From contig OX621237.1 of the NCBI GenBank assembly GCA_951640165.1, positions 15,314,001 to 15,378,000 on the forward strand: a DNA stretch of 64,000 nucleotides, given 5' to 3'. Position 1 is the stretch's first letter. Every line of letters begins with the position of its first letter. A model generated the notes under the pieces. That model had not been told where the DNA came from. It made no database searches and saw only the letters and a program-made list of their open reading frames with translations. The position numbers and the translations under genes were made by a program. The stretch comes from Pseudoips prasinana. Taxonomy: Eukaryota > Arthropoda > Insecta > Lepidoptera > Nolidae. Below, piece after piece: positions 45,492 to 55,871 of this stretch.

Positions 45492-47301
45492 TTAAGCTTC
45501 ATTAAGGTTCATTCTTCGGGACGAGTGCGCACGTCCCACAAGTACCCAAGTCTTAACCAAAGGATTAGCAGAAGTATACTTAAATAAATACTTAAGTTTA
45601 CTTATAAATGTTTAAGTATACATACTTAAATAAATATTTAAGTATACTTATGCTTGATCAGGCTACTCAGGTGATCATCCCGTTATAACAATCAATAATC
45701 TCGATCTATGATTCGAGATTATTGATTGTTATAAATGTTCCGTTTCATCAGTCAAAGTGTCCTACATTATCATGTTCGTAGGGCTGGTGTCTTACACTGA
45801 AGGCTGCGCATTAGACAGATTCATTAATTTCTAATTATCTATGTATTCAGTGAGACGAATGCTTATGGAGAAGAGGGTCCACACTCCAAATTGGTCGTTT
45901 TTAGTCGTTGCATAACGACAATAACGAGGAACATAAAAATAGAACACCAAATTATATATAGTCTATTCACGTTAAAAGAATTTTACTAATAATATAAAGA
46001 GCAGCTGTAATTTTTATTGCAAACATACGATTCTGAATTACATATTTGGTTATAGGTTGATTGGATATTAAAATGAATTCACCTTCACAAGAATTCTAGT
46101 GGAATAGCCAGTAAAATAAAGCGTTTTAGCGTTATATTAGTGTTGTTATAGTTAATGTTCCGTGAAACAGAAACGCATACGTGAAATAGCATGTCACTAC
46201 TAATCAAAGATATAGAAGCTAGGGTTTCATTTCTTGTAACTATTTATTATTAAAGTACTGAACAACTTGAATGTATCTAGTGGTAACTGACTAGTTTGTA
46301 ATGTATTTTAAATTATTAAGTGATTCCTTGATTCTTCATCACAGCATACCTCTTAATTAATACGTGGAAAATGTTGTAGTTATTGCATTGATTTTGTCTT
46401 ATATACTTACTTTACTAATAAGTGTTATTTGTAATGTAATATCGTTTTTTTTCCCAAATAAAATAAAATAAATAAAATAAGTAACGTTTCTCAACCTAAT
46501 ATTGAATTTTTAGGTCCATCTTGACCAGCTCCATTAGCTCTACAGTTTAGACACAAGTCTTTATACTGAATATGTCAAATAAAATTCCGGAAAATAGTAT
46601 AACTGATCACTCGATTCCGTAATTTCTTTGGTCTAGAGAAGGTAGGAAACTTGAGTCTCAAACTATTTGTCTTCTGATATCTACACACAATATAAACTTT
46701 TATAATTTGCAATGACGTAATAAAATGTAATTCATATCTAATTATTTCAAATTTATTTCAAAGCTTATTCTGCGTACATTTTTTAAAATAACGAACGAGT
46801 CGACGAATAAGTCGACGAAGCTTGATTGAAATTGAAACTGATGTAACTGGAATTATGTGTGTAACTTGTTCTTGTTAATATATTTTTACCTTTAACGCAA
46901 TCGGGTTTATTCATAGCCACAGCTGCTGATAAACAATTACGTCATTTTCACAATTTGGATCGGTTCCAGTGTGAAACACAGCAACATGAAGTAGTTTTAC
47001 ATACACGCACACATTTTGTAAATAGTTTTTCCAGCGTAATTTCCATTCTGCCGATATGTTTCAGAATTATACACACATTTGCAATCAACAGTTGTGTTGT
47101 GTGTATGTTAACTGTATCTTACGATACCGTGAATTTTCAGTTCTGTATAGGAATTTTCCATTTCAAAAGGAAACGCAACATTTTAGCACTATATCATACT
47201 TTAATTTAACCAACTTTCACGTATATTTTTGAAACAATATCGAAAGTAGAAAATGGCTAGTCTGTCAGTTTACAGTACCAATAGCTAGTATTATTTTATA
47301 G
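45492..47301. other. Non-coding with short palindromes
   Basis: 45577-45653 repeats ACTTAAATAAATA and its mirror. 45683-45734 is a hairpin with arms TTATAACAATCAATAATC and a loop of about 10 nt. Nothing else is recognised. Confidence 0.55.
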
Positions 47302-47304
47302 ATA

Positions 47305-47461
47305 GATGAATGTACAGTACACACGGCTACATATCAAGCTCTACATTTTCAGTATATTATTATGTTAATCTGGCGTTGTAAAGGATTTCCATACGATGAG
47401 TGGTCTGCTTATATTGGAAATGTATAGCTTGATATGTCGCCGTGTGTACTGTACATTCATC
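47305..47461. mobile_element. MITE with 36-bp inverted repeats and TA duplication
   Basis: 157 bp flanked by TA (47303-47304 and 47462-47463). The ends both read GATGAATGTACAGTACACAC inward, with one mismatch over about 36 bp. The centre has no coding capacity. Confidence 0.85.
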
Positions 47462-47464
47462 TAT

Positions 47465-48873
47465 TCAAAACTATTGTGCCTTGTCAAAGAAATAATTTTC
47501 AGAACACTCTGATCTTACATTCTAATTTTAAAGTTAAATTGAATAAATTAGGTTTAAAATTAGAATGTAATATCTTTTAATTTTCACTCTTAAATCCATA
47601 ATTTCTGTGATATATTTCTTTCGAATGATTAAAACCTTGATGTGTAACAAAAACTACATGGTTAGTCATCGAAATATTCACAAATATTTACCTAAGTACG
47701 GCAATAAACTACTGAACTTTTTTTATTTCGTCAATATGTTCCGAGTTATATTAAGGTACGCTGAAAGATGTTTTGAATTAACACGAATAAAAACTGTTTG
47801 CCAAATGTGTTCGCGGTCGTTCGCCATTACGAAAATGAATTATTAATTGTAGACATAGGTACGTTAGATATGTACGTATAACTGAGTTCAATAACCTTTA
47901 CACCACTTGCCACCAAGGATGACCACGCTCGATATTATTAGTAACTACATTTTGTATACCTCTTGTTTAATTAATTTAATGCAGTTAGTTAATTAATAAA
48001 ATTGCCATGGGATTCCACGATACACACAAAAGCGAAACTGAAAACGCAGTAAAACTTTAAAATAAAATAACCAACTGCAAATTATTAACATATTAATAAC
48101 TGTAGTACTTATACCTATAGTTTAACCATAGGAAATATTCACAATAATATGTTTTCTTTAGATATTAAAGTACAAATTATCCTCTTAATGGTGAGGCATT
48201 GCCGTTTGTGAACAATTGAGCAGGAGCGTAACTAATATTGAAGAGTATTGCTGTATTAAAATTGAGGCCGTAACATAATACAAAAATAAGAAATAATATA
48301 ATCGGTACAGTTGTTGCTCAACCTACGTTGTGGATATTGCTTGGATTTCATTTTTCATTAATATCATCCCAATTGTCCATTATAAAGCCTCGTTTAAGCA
48401 TAAGGTACAAACTGGTGTTCATATCACTATTTTAGGCAAGCGTCACATAGACCAACATATTGGAGGGCGAAAGGGCGCTAGTTGTAATTATGTCTTTACA
48501 ACAACAAATAAAAAATAATATTAAAAGTACCGTATTATATTGATTTTTTGGCGCCGACGCGGCAAAAAACGCAACGCGGCTCCGTTTCATTATCAAAAAT
48601 TGGCGCAAGTTGCAGTTTTTATGTGTAAATATGGTGGATTTTTAGACATAACATCTTCGACAACGTCCACAAGTGGAGGAAAGTGATATATTGCCGTGAA
48701 TTATGATTTTCCGTGTTGAAACCAAAACTCCATAGCAGCCTCTAGTAAAGTTTCCACTGCTTTACTGGGGTAGGACTATGACTTGACTGTTACTGACTTG
48801 ACTGGACGTTGACTCAATGACAAAAAACATAAATTTATACCTTAACCTGCCCAAAGAGGTCAAAAAAGTATTA
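47465..48873. other. Non-coding stretch with one hairpin
   Basis: 47516-47572 is a hairpin (arms TTACATTCTAATTTTAAA). The frames at 47607-47846 and 48330-48518 show no motif. 48546-48592 is a small CG-rich patch. Confidence 0.5.
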
Positions 48874-49057
48874 TCACACTAATATTATAAAGGCGAAAGT
48901 TTGTGAGTTTGTGAGTGTGTTTGTTTGTAACTTCTTCACGTTTAAATGGCTGGACCGATTTTAATAAATTTTGTATGGAGTTAGCTGACACCCTGGATTA
49001 ACATATAGGCTATAATTTATAAAGTTTAACGCGGGTAAAACCGCAGGGCACAGCTTA
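48874..49057 (+). mobile_element. Helitron (Lep1-like), first of a head-to-tail pair
   Basis: It starts TCACACTAATATTATAAAGG after A and ends CAGGGCACAGCTTA, directly joined to the next copy. The expected CTAG end reads CTTA here. Confidence 0.8.
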
Positions 49058-49242
49058 TCACACTAATATTATAAAGGCGAAAGTTTGTGATTGTGTGAGT
49101 GTGTATGTTTGTTATTTCTTCCCGTCTAAACGGCTGGAGGGATTTTAATTAAATTTGGTATGGAGTTAGCTGACACCCTGGATTAACACATTAGCTATAA
49201 TTTATAAAGTTTAACGCGGGTAAAACCGCAGGGCACAGCTAG
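49058..49242 (+). mobile_element. Helitron (Lep1-like), second of a head-to-tail pair
   Basis: It starts TCACACTAATATTATAAAGG and ends GGCACAGCTAG before T at 49243. Confidence 0.85.
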
Positions 49243-49909
49243 TAGGTAATAAATTCCGTGTAACGGTTGTGTTATGGTAATATTATCCTTATTGTTCTGT
49301 AAGTTGAGTGACATTGATGTATCAAATTGTTTTAAAAACTCATATTCACTTATGGGTACAATAAAATTAACACGTTAGAGTCTGAAATACATAGGTATCT
49401 ATAAGTAATATGTTTTCATTACAGTTTTAACACAAATCATTTCATGTAATATGAAATGATTTGTGTTAAAACACAAATCATTTCATATTTGTGTTATGAC
49501 AAATATGAAATAAAAAATACATAGATACTGTATGTATCTATGTATATAGTACATCGATACATACACCTGAATGTATCTATGTACTATAGATACATTCAGG
49601 TGAAATGTATCTATGTACTATAGATACATTCAGGTGAAATGTATCTATAGTACATTTCACCTGATTCTACAAATGTGTTCGTATACCTAAGCGTTACAAA
49701 TAAAATAAATAATTATTACATTTTTTAAAGATTACTTGCCAAATTCACGTTTGGAAGTGGTGGTTCGCACCATAAAAATGCCGTAATAATTTAACGTTAC
49801 CGTACACAAGAGAGTATCGTGAGTGTCTTCCATAACTTTTTAATATTAATACTCTATAAAGCACGTACAGATAATACTTAGGTAACACTTGGTAATACAA
49901 TTTTTTGGT
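49243..49909. other. Non-coding with a nested palindrome block
   Basis: The block at 49425-49672 is listed separately. Nothing else is recognised. Confidence 0.6.
49425..49672. repeat. Palindromes and 34-bp tandem repeats of palindromic units
   Basis: 49425-49471 is a perfect stem of 21 bp (TTTTAACACAAATCATTTCAT) with a five-base loop, partly repeated to about 49497. From 49571 a 34-bp unit beginning ATGTATCTATGTACTATAGA is repeated at 49605 and 49639, each unit itself a palindrome closed by CAGGTGAA and its complement. Confidence 0.9.
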
Positions 49910-50160
49910 AAGGGCCTCCTCTCAAGTAGGCTGTAGTCCACGCTGGCTTAGTGCGGGATGACAGAATGCAAATGTCATCAAAAAAAATTTCAGTATAGTC
50001 TCTGGCATGCCGGTTTCCACGACATGTATTCCATCACCGTTTTAAATACTAGATAATTAATTTTTAATATGCACATGAGCTCGAAAAGTCAGCAGTGCCT
50101 CGGATTTGAACTTGAGACCACTGACTCAAAACCTATGCACAGATGAGGTCTCAGAGAAAC
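49910..50160 (-). mobile_element. tRNA-derived SINE, minus strand, another family
   Basis: From the left, GGGCCTCCTCTCAAGTAGGC and CGGTTTCCACGACATGTATT, then CCATCACCGTTTTAAATACT and the reverse head GGATTTGAACTTGAGACC near 50100-50120. These phrases match, with decay, a SINE I recall as widespread in Lepidoptera (TTTCCTCACGATG...TTCACCG type). Confidence 0.6.
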
Positions 50161-50165
50161 ACCAG

Positions 50166-50406
50166 GGGCTCTACCGGCTAAGTCGCCGAACATCGTTTTC
50201 GTGCATGGCGTTCAAATAAATAAAGGTTAAAACTGACTTAATCAATCGTTAAGTCGGCTTCAACGTCGACAATCGATTCCGGGCCATTTATGAAGTCACA
50301 TGTGGTCATGGAAGACGATTTAACGATTGATTAAGTCATTTTTAAGCTTTATTTATTTGAACGCCATTGACAAAAACGAAGTTCGGCGACTTAGCCGGTA
50401 GAGCCC
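50166..50406. mobile_element. MITE with CAG duplication, Harbinger-like
   Basis: 241 bp with arms starting GGGCTCTACCGGCTAAGTCG inward on both sides and continuing as similar sequence (GGCGTTCAAATAAATAAAG on the left, mirrored on the right) for about 85 bp. It is flanked by CAG at 50163-50165 and 50407-50409. A 3-bp target duplication is typical of PIF/Harbinger elements. Confidence 0.75.
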
Positions 50407-50495
50407 CAGCCTGTGAATACGGCGCGGCGCCGAGAATCAGACAACTATAAACCCCAGTCTTTGGTACATATCGCCAAAGACCCCAGTCTTTGGTA

Positions 50496-50630
50496 CAGAC
50501 GCCAGCACATCAAGCTACCCCAATCTGTCAAATTTCGCCAGTTGGAAGTGAACCTTATACTTATGTGATAAAGTTGAAAATCTATAAAAGAAAATTGACA
50601 GATTAGGTTAGCTGGATGTGCTGGCGTCTG
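50496..50630. mobile_element. MITE, member 2 of a three-copy family, with visible empty site
   Basis: 135 bp, ends CAGACGCCAGCACATCAAGC inward from the left and CAGACGCCAGCACATCCAGC from the right, flanked by TA (50494-50495 and 50631-50632). A tandem copy of the target lies immediately upstream (CCCAGTCTTTGGTACATATC near 50453), uninterrupted, giving a direct before-and-after comparison. Confidence 0.92.
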
Positions 50631-50632
50631 TA

Positions 50633-51034
50633 CATATCGCCAATGACTGTCTTATCTATGAATTCCCAGGTCTAGAAGAAATACACTGCCTTACAAGGGT
50701 TAAAGGGCAAGGAAGTTGATGGCTCTCATATTTCAACCACAAGACACAATATGTTGCAGTCGTATAAACATTTTTGAACTAGTGACTAAGATCAGATAAA
50801 CGTAGGCAAGTACTTCAAAGTGTTTGACATTATCAACGTTTTGATGTCGATGACGACAATATAATCCTGCAATTCAACGAGAACTAGTCTTCTAGTACAT
50901 TTTGTTATCATAGTCATGCTAACTTATGCTTAGTGAGATATTGCAGTACAGTTATTCAATTCACTCCACCTATAGCTGTTTTGTGGATCTAGTGATAGTA
51001 TTGTTTTATCGTACCCTAGTGTCTAGTTGTTCAG
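50633..51034. other. Non-coding stretch
   Basis: Nothing recognised. Confidence 0.6.
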
Positions 51035-51460
51035 GCGTCTGACATAACTTATGGACTGTTGTCTAACGACTACAACCGGGACCGACAGCTTAACGTGCTC
51101 TCCGATGCACGGAAACGCTCAGAAATTAAACCACTTTGGCTAGGCTCTAGGTACTTGAGTCGGCAAATGGGGAGGGCAACCTACAGTGGTGCGTGTCCCG
51201 ACCATCTGGGACACGGCGCAAAAGGGGGGCACCGGAGCAGCATACCCGGATTCCCGGGGCTCCTCCTATCAGGCGCCAGAAGAAGTCCACGGCAGGTTAG
51301 GTTTAGTCGGTGCTAGTCCGACATACCCACCCGCAGACACTTTTTGCGGGTGGCATGCATTAGTATTCCCCCTGCCTTATCAAAAAAAAAAGGCTCTAGG
51401 TACTTAACCTCGCCGAGCACTAGGAGACGGTGAGAGTAACTGGCTGTGAGCGTCTCAGTG
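51035..51460 (+). repeat. Dispersed repeat interrupted by a short retroelement
   Basis: The host repeat contains CTACAACCGGGACCGACAGC and AAATTAAACCACTTTGGCT and resumes at ACCTCGCCGAGCACTAGG, matching 15885-16070. The interruption at 51157-51391 is listed separately. The short open frames here (51059-51316, 51186-51407) come from repeats. Confidence 0.7.
51157..51391 (+). mobile_element. 235-bp poly(A)-tailed retroelement with 14-bp target duplication
   Basis: GC-rich insert ending in about ten A's, bordered by GGCTCTAGGTACTT at 51143-51156 and 51392-51405. It carries TTCCCGGGGCTCCTCCTATC, related to the start of the LINE fragment at 12623, so it may be a 5'-truncated LINE or a SINE built from one. 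Confidence 0.85.
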
Positions 51461-51480
51461 ATAGCATATTCACTCGCAAA

Positions 51481-51660
51481 TCATACTAATATTATAAAGG
51501 CGTAAGTTTGTGAGTGTGTATGTTTGTTATTTCTTAACGTCTAAACGACTGGAGCGATATTAATAAAATTTGGTATGGAGTTAACTGACACCCTGGATAA
51601 CCACATACATAGGCTATAATTTATAAAGTTTACGTGGGTAAAACCGCGGGACACAGCTAG
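51481..51660 (+). mobile_element. Non-autonomous Helitron (Lep1-like)
   Basis: 180 bp from TCATACTAATATTATAAAGG to ACACAGCTAG, between A (51480) and T (51661). The internal phrase TGGTATGGAGTTAACTGACA is shared with the other copies. Confidence 0.85.
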
Positions 51661-52557
51661 TAATGAGATAAAGTGGGTCATTTTGTTTTCTGTAGTAGCC
51701 CGGAATCCGGTGGCGATATGTGTTGGTGCTAAACTTAATATCTCACCGGGTTGGTCCGCAGGCAAAGGAAAGCTCAAACAGAACTAGTAGACGATCAGTT
51801 TTCAAATTATGCCTAATAATCATTTGTTTACAAACATGCCAATTAGTTGGCACAAAACTAAATTAGATTTATCCATTTCTCAAACTGATGTTTAGTTTTA
51901 AGGGAATATTGATCACCCTAAATATACCAATTACTCCAACTAGAAATTTTATTTTATATCTTTGTTTGATCCATGCATGCTAAAGCATAGCATGATAAAG
52001 CAGCATTCAGTTTCCATATAAATCTTTCATAAATGCTGTAGTCACTAGACACCGGTCGTTAAGCCACGTCATAGGTCCGGACGACTTGAACAAATCTAAC
52101 TCTAGGCTAACCACTTAATCATAAGTTAAGTATACAGTAGTACTGAATTAAAATATATTCATACGCGAGGAAACGCCATTGAAGTTACAATCTCAAATAC
52201 AGAGACATGGATCTCAAACACATAACACCATCGACATTATCACAGCGATAAAAAGAGTTACACGTATTTCTTGATCTTCAGACGGACTAAACCAACGAGG
52301 CAGAAAACAATGATTCACTGTTAGAATGTGAAAAAAAATTTATAATAAAGCTGTTTAGTTTAGCTAAGTATGTCGCCACACGACCTCGAACGTATCCCAC
52401 TCGTCAGACAAGTCGGTAGTAGGTACTCGGTGAAAGTCTAGAGATGGCCGATTCACAAATGTATCGTCACACACTAAACCAGCTGCGTGTTCCAAATATT
52501 GTTAAACCACTTGGACATTACTTTTAATGAGTATAAAGTAAAACAATACATTTATAA
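51661..52557. other. Non-coding stretch
   Basis: A short palindromic patch CATGCATGC...GCATAGCATG lies near 51973-51993. Nothing else is recognised. Confidence 0.55.
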
Positions 52558-52815
52558 TCTCAAAAATGGGAAATCTTAAATTTAATCGTCCGGCGGGTCT
52601 TGAACCTGCACCATCTACCATGTGTTTTCTAGAAAACAAAACAGATAGATAATACTTACATCCTCCGGAAGGCTGTTAGCAAGGGAATCCTAAGTTTGAT
52701 CTGCGAGCGTGTATCGTTCGTAGCTTAACGCAGTGCGCCTACCCCGGATTGGTAGATGGTGCAGGTTCGAGAACCGCCGGACGATTAAATTTATGAAGAA
52801 TTCCCATTTTTGAGA
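52558..52815. mobile_element. MITE with TAA duplication and tRNA-like inverted ends
   Basis: 258 bp flanked by TAA (52555-52557 and 52816-52818). Arms read TCTCAAAAATGGGAA inward from both ends, then TTTAATCGTCCGGCGG and its mirror, then CCTGCACCATCTACCA and its mirror. Just inside, GGTTCGAGAACC at 52762-52773 resembles a polymerase III B box, so both arms look tRNA-like. Confidence 0.78.
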
Positions 52816-55297
52816 TAAACGCTTTGCATTGCGAATAATGCTATTAAATTAAAATTTAATAATATATATACGGATTTATCAGTTCATTGCCGTCACCACC
52901 GTAGTAAATCTATTAGTTTATATTACCTTTACTTTTATTAACTGTCACTAAGAACTTTCATCTCATCTTTTTATTCGTATACTTTTAAAATTGACAAACT
53001 TTAATTGTTTATGAAACTAAACATATGTCGAACATCAACTGGCAAAAAAAAACATAAAAATAAATGTCTATCAGCTGACGCATTTTGTATGGGAAACATA
53101 AAATCCTTATTATGTATTTCTCAAACTGTTTTTTTTTATTTTGTTCAGTGTCGGGGGTAAATAATTGCACTCCTTGAATTATTATGATTCTCGATTATTC
53201 CTTAATTCTTAACTGCCGTATCACAATATGTTACCAAATTCACAGAAAGTTTTCATAAAGAATACTGAGAAGTTTGTAAAAAATAGAAACATCAATCATA
53301 TTAATACTAGTCCTAAGCACAATCTTGGGGTACATTAACGCGTTTACACTTAATAAGTTTGTTAGTTAATTTAAGCCACCGTCAAAGCTAAATTGTGTAA
53401 AGAGCTTATTGATAAGGTCAACAAGTTGAAAAACGTGAAAATTTGACATAAAACTTCGGGCAGTGAGGACTGTTTTGTGGAACATTCCTCCTCGTTATGA
53501 TCTTTTTTCCAATTGTCAAAAACCGTACCTTACCTTTTATTACATCTTATTTTGTTAATAACTATTGCATTTTTATACTTCTTTTCCTAGAGTTCATTCT
53601 ATAAAGTCATAAATATGAGAGACAGGTCATTGGATTAATTACCTATCTCATATTTTTAAAGCATTATCTTTATTTATGTATGTAGAGTATGTAATCTTGA
53701 AGTAATTATGTCACGAAGACTTGAAATTGAATGTCTTTAAAACATATACTTAGGTCATATTATTATTGTAAAAATATAAAATTCTAAACATACCTTCAGG
53801 ATATAAAAAAAAAACATAAAAGCTCGGCCAAGTGCGTGTCGGACATCTGTGAAAATTTTAAATATGTACCTGTTATAATGGATTAATATCAAGTTTACAT
53901 TTTTACAAAATAGTGGTAAAGAAATACGTGTATTTCTATTACCGCTATCTTAATAAGAAGACAGTAGAAATAGTCATAAAGATTGCTTTGTATATGGCAC
54001 CCTCAGGGTTTATTATGTCAATCAATAAGATGGGTATATGGACATTAAAGTACTTTTTTTAAATATTTTCTATAGATAATCCTATAGATAACAGAATCTA
54101 GTTTCGGTTCCCGTTTTACAAAATATTGTAATAATATTTTACTAATTTAATAAAAGATTTACTCGTAAAATGGCTTGATTTTAAATGTAACAACTCTTTT
54201 ATTTATTTTTATGATAGGTGTTCTTTTTCAGTACCCCAATTAGCTTTGCATTTTGCACAAACGGTAAATACAGTTTCCACGATCCGTTCGCCTCTCTTGT
54301 TAATTAGTGCACTCGAGTTATTACATTAAAATTGCTTATGGCTCGAAAGCGGCTCCACTAGTGCATACTGTACTTGCCCGTCGATTCTATCTAACCACTA
54401 AAATAATATAATACCAAGGTTTAAGGTAATAAGTGTCAACGCCCCAAATGTTTAGAGTATAAAAAAAAATTAAGTCAAAATATTTTTTTCGAACAATTGT
54501 ATAAAATAACAGGAGCATTTGAAATTGTCAAAATCTTTCTTTTTTTATTCATGTTTACTTACATCTCCACCCGATAATTGCAGGTTTAAGCCGGCTAACA
54601 AAATAATATCTCAAACCCAGAGCCCAACTCCTTTTGGTTTCGAACTACTCAGGGTGGTTTTAAGTACTAGATTCATCAGAGACTTACATAATGGCACTAG
54701 CTGAGTAAATAATTTAATCTGGTTTAGATTAGACTTGTCGACAGCAAAAGAAGGACCAACAACTCATATGGACGTTGATTTTGAATCAATATTCGCCAAT
54801 GTCTGGGATATACTTACGAGTATGCCAATTGTTATATGAACTAATGATAAAATAGCCAAAAGTTTCCATTGAATTAGAAAACATCTTCCTATTGTTCGGT
54901 TTTTGATAATACAGAAATATGCAATTTTATCTAAATTTCATAGTTTAACCCAAAGATTAATTTAATTCAATGTTGCTTTTAAGTAACCTCTCATCAAAAA
55001 AATTAAAAACTATTTAATACCAAAATCAACATTAACAAATATACAATACAATATAGATAATGGATAGGTGGGTAATTTTGTATTTACAAGAATAGTCTTT
55101 TATATAAAATTAAGTTTAAGTTGCGTTGGTTTTTTTAACTGAACGTCCGAATATATTCTTGTATCGGATTACACTCAGTTATTCTGGCGTAAATAGTTGT
55201 CGTAATTAATATTTACTATCCCAAATATATATAGACATACTGTCCACAATATTTATTCTACCTGTATTTTGACAAAGCTGGAATTACTATCAAATAA
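52816..55297. other. Mostly non-coding; decayed repeat at 53815-54115
   Basis: 53815-54115 begins AAAGCTCGGCCAAGTGCGTG and ends near CGGTTCCCGTTTTAC, a decayed minus-strand relative of the 13601 repeat. The rest is AT-rich without recognised features. Confidence 0.5.
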
Positions 55298-55438
55298 ACT
55301 TAAATTCTTTTCTTTATACTCCATAGAAGAAACGTAGTATTTTTCATGTATTTTTTTACTTGCTATAACTTAAATTCTTTTCTTTATACTCCATAGAAGA
55401 AACGTAGTATTTTTTATGTATTTTTTTACTTGCTATAA
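55298..55438. repeat. Two-copy 70-bp tandem duplication
   Basis: The unit ACTTAAATTCTTTTCTTTAT starts at 55298 and 55368; the copies differ at one position (TTTTTCATG against TTTTTTATG). Confidence 0.92.
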
Positions 55439-55733
55439 CGAATTACAATTCAACACAACTCATTTAGAGGGTAAGTCTAATTACCAATAACCTCAATAAT
55501 ATTATTTTTGTAGTGAATTTTATCTCACAGGCTATTTACGTGTATGTGGATAATTAATGCAAATCAATAGGACCTCGATGATAAAAGGTCAGGTCTTTAT
55601 CGCAGTAAGTTGAACGACCCGGTGAACACCGAGAAAGTACGCAGTAGCAATAAATATTCGTAATGACAGGACCATAAAACACAAAGAGAGACATCATAAA
55701 TCAAATTCTGCACAAAAACAAAAATATTAAGTA

Positions 55734-55869
55734 CAGACGTCAGCACATCAAGCTACCCCGAATCTGTCAAATTTCCCCAATTGCAAGTGAACCTTATGCT
55801 TTTGTGATAAAGTTGAAAATCTATAAAAGAAATTTGACAGATTGGGGTAGCTATATGTGCTGGCGTCTA
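55734..55869. mobile_element. MITE, member 3 of a three-copy family
   Basis: 136 bp flanked by TA (55732-55733 and 55870-55871). The ends read CAGACGTCAGCACATCAAGC on the left and, mirrored, TAGACGCCAGCACATATAGC on the right. Confidence 0.88.
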
Positions 55870-55871
55870 TA

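Noticed and set aside
46955..47209. 84-residue frame
   Set aside because: No recognisable domain, and neighbouring frames are equally long in this AT-rich region.
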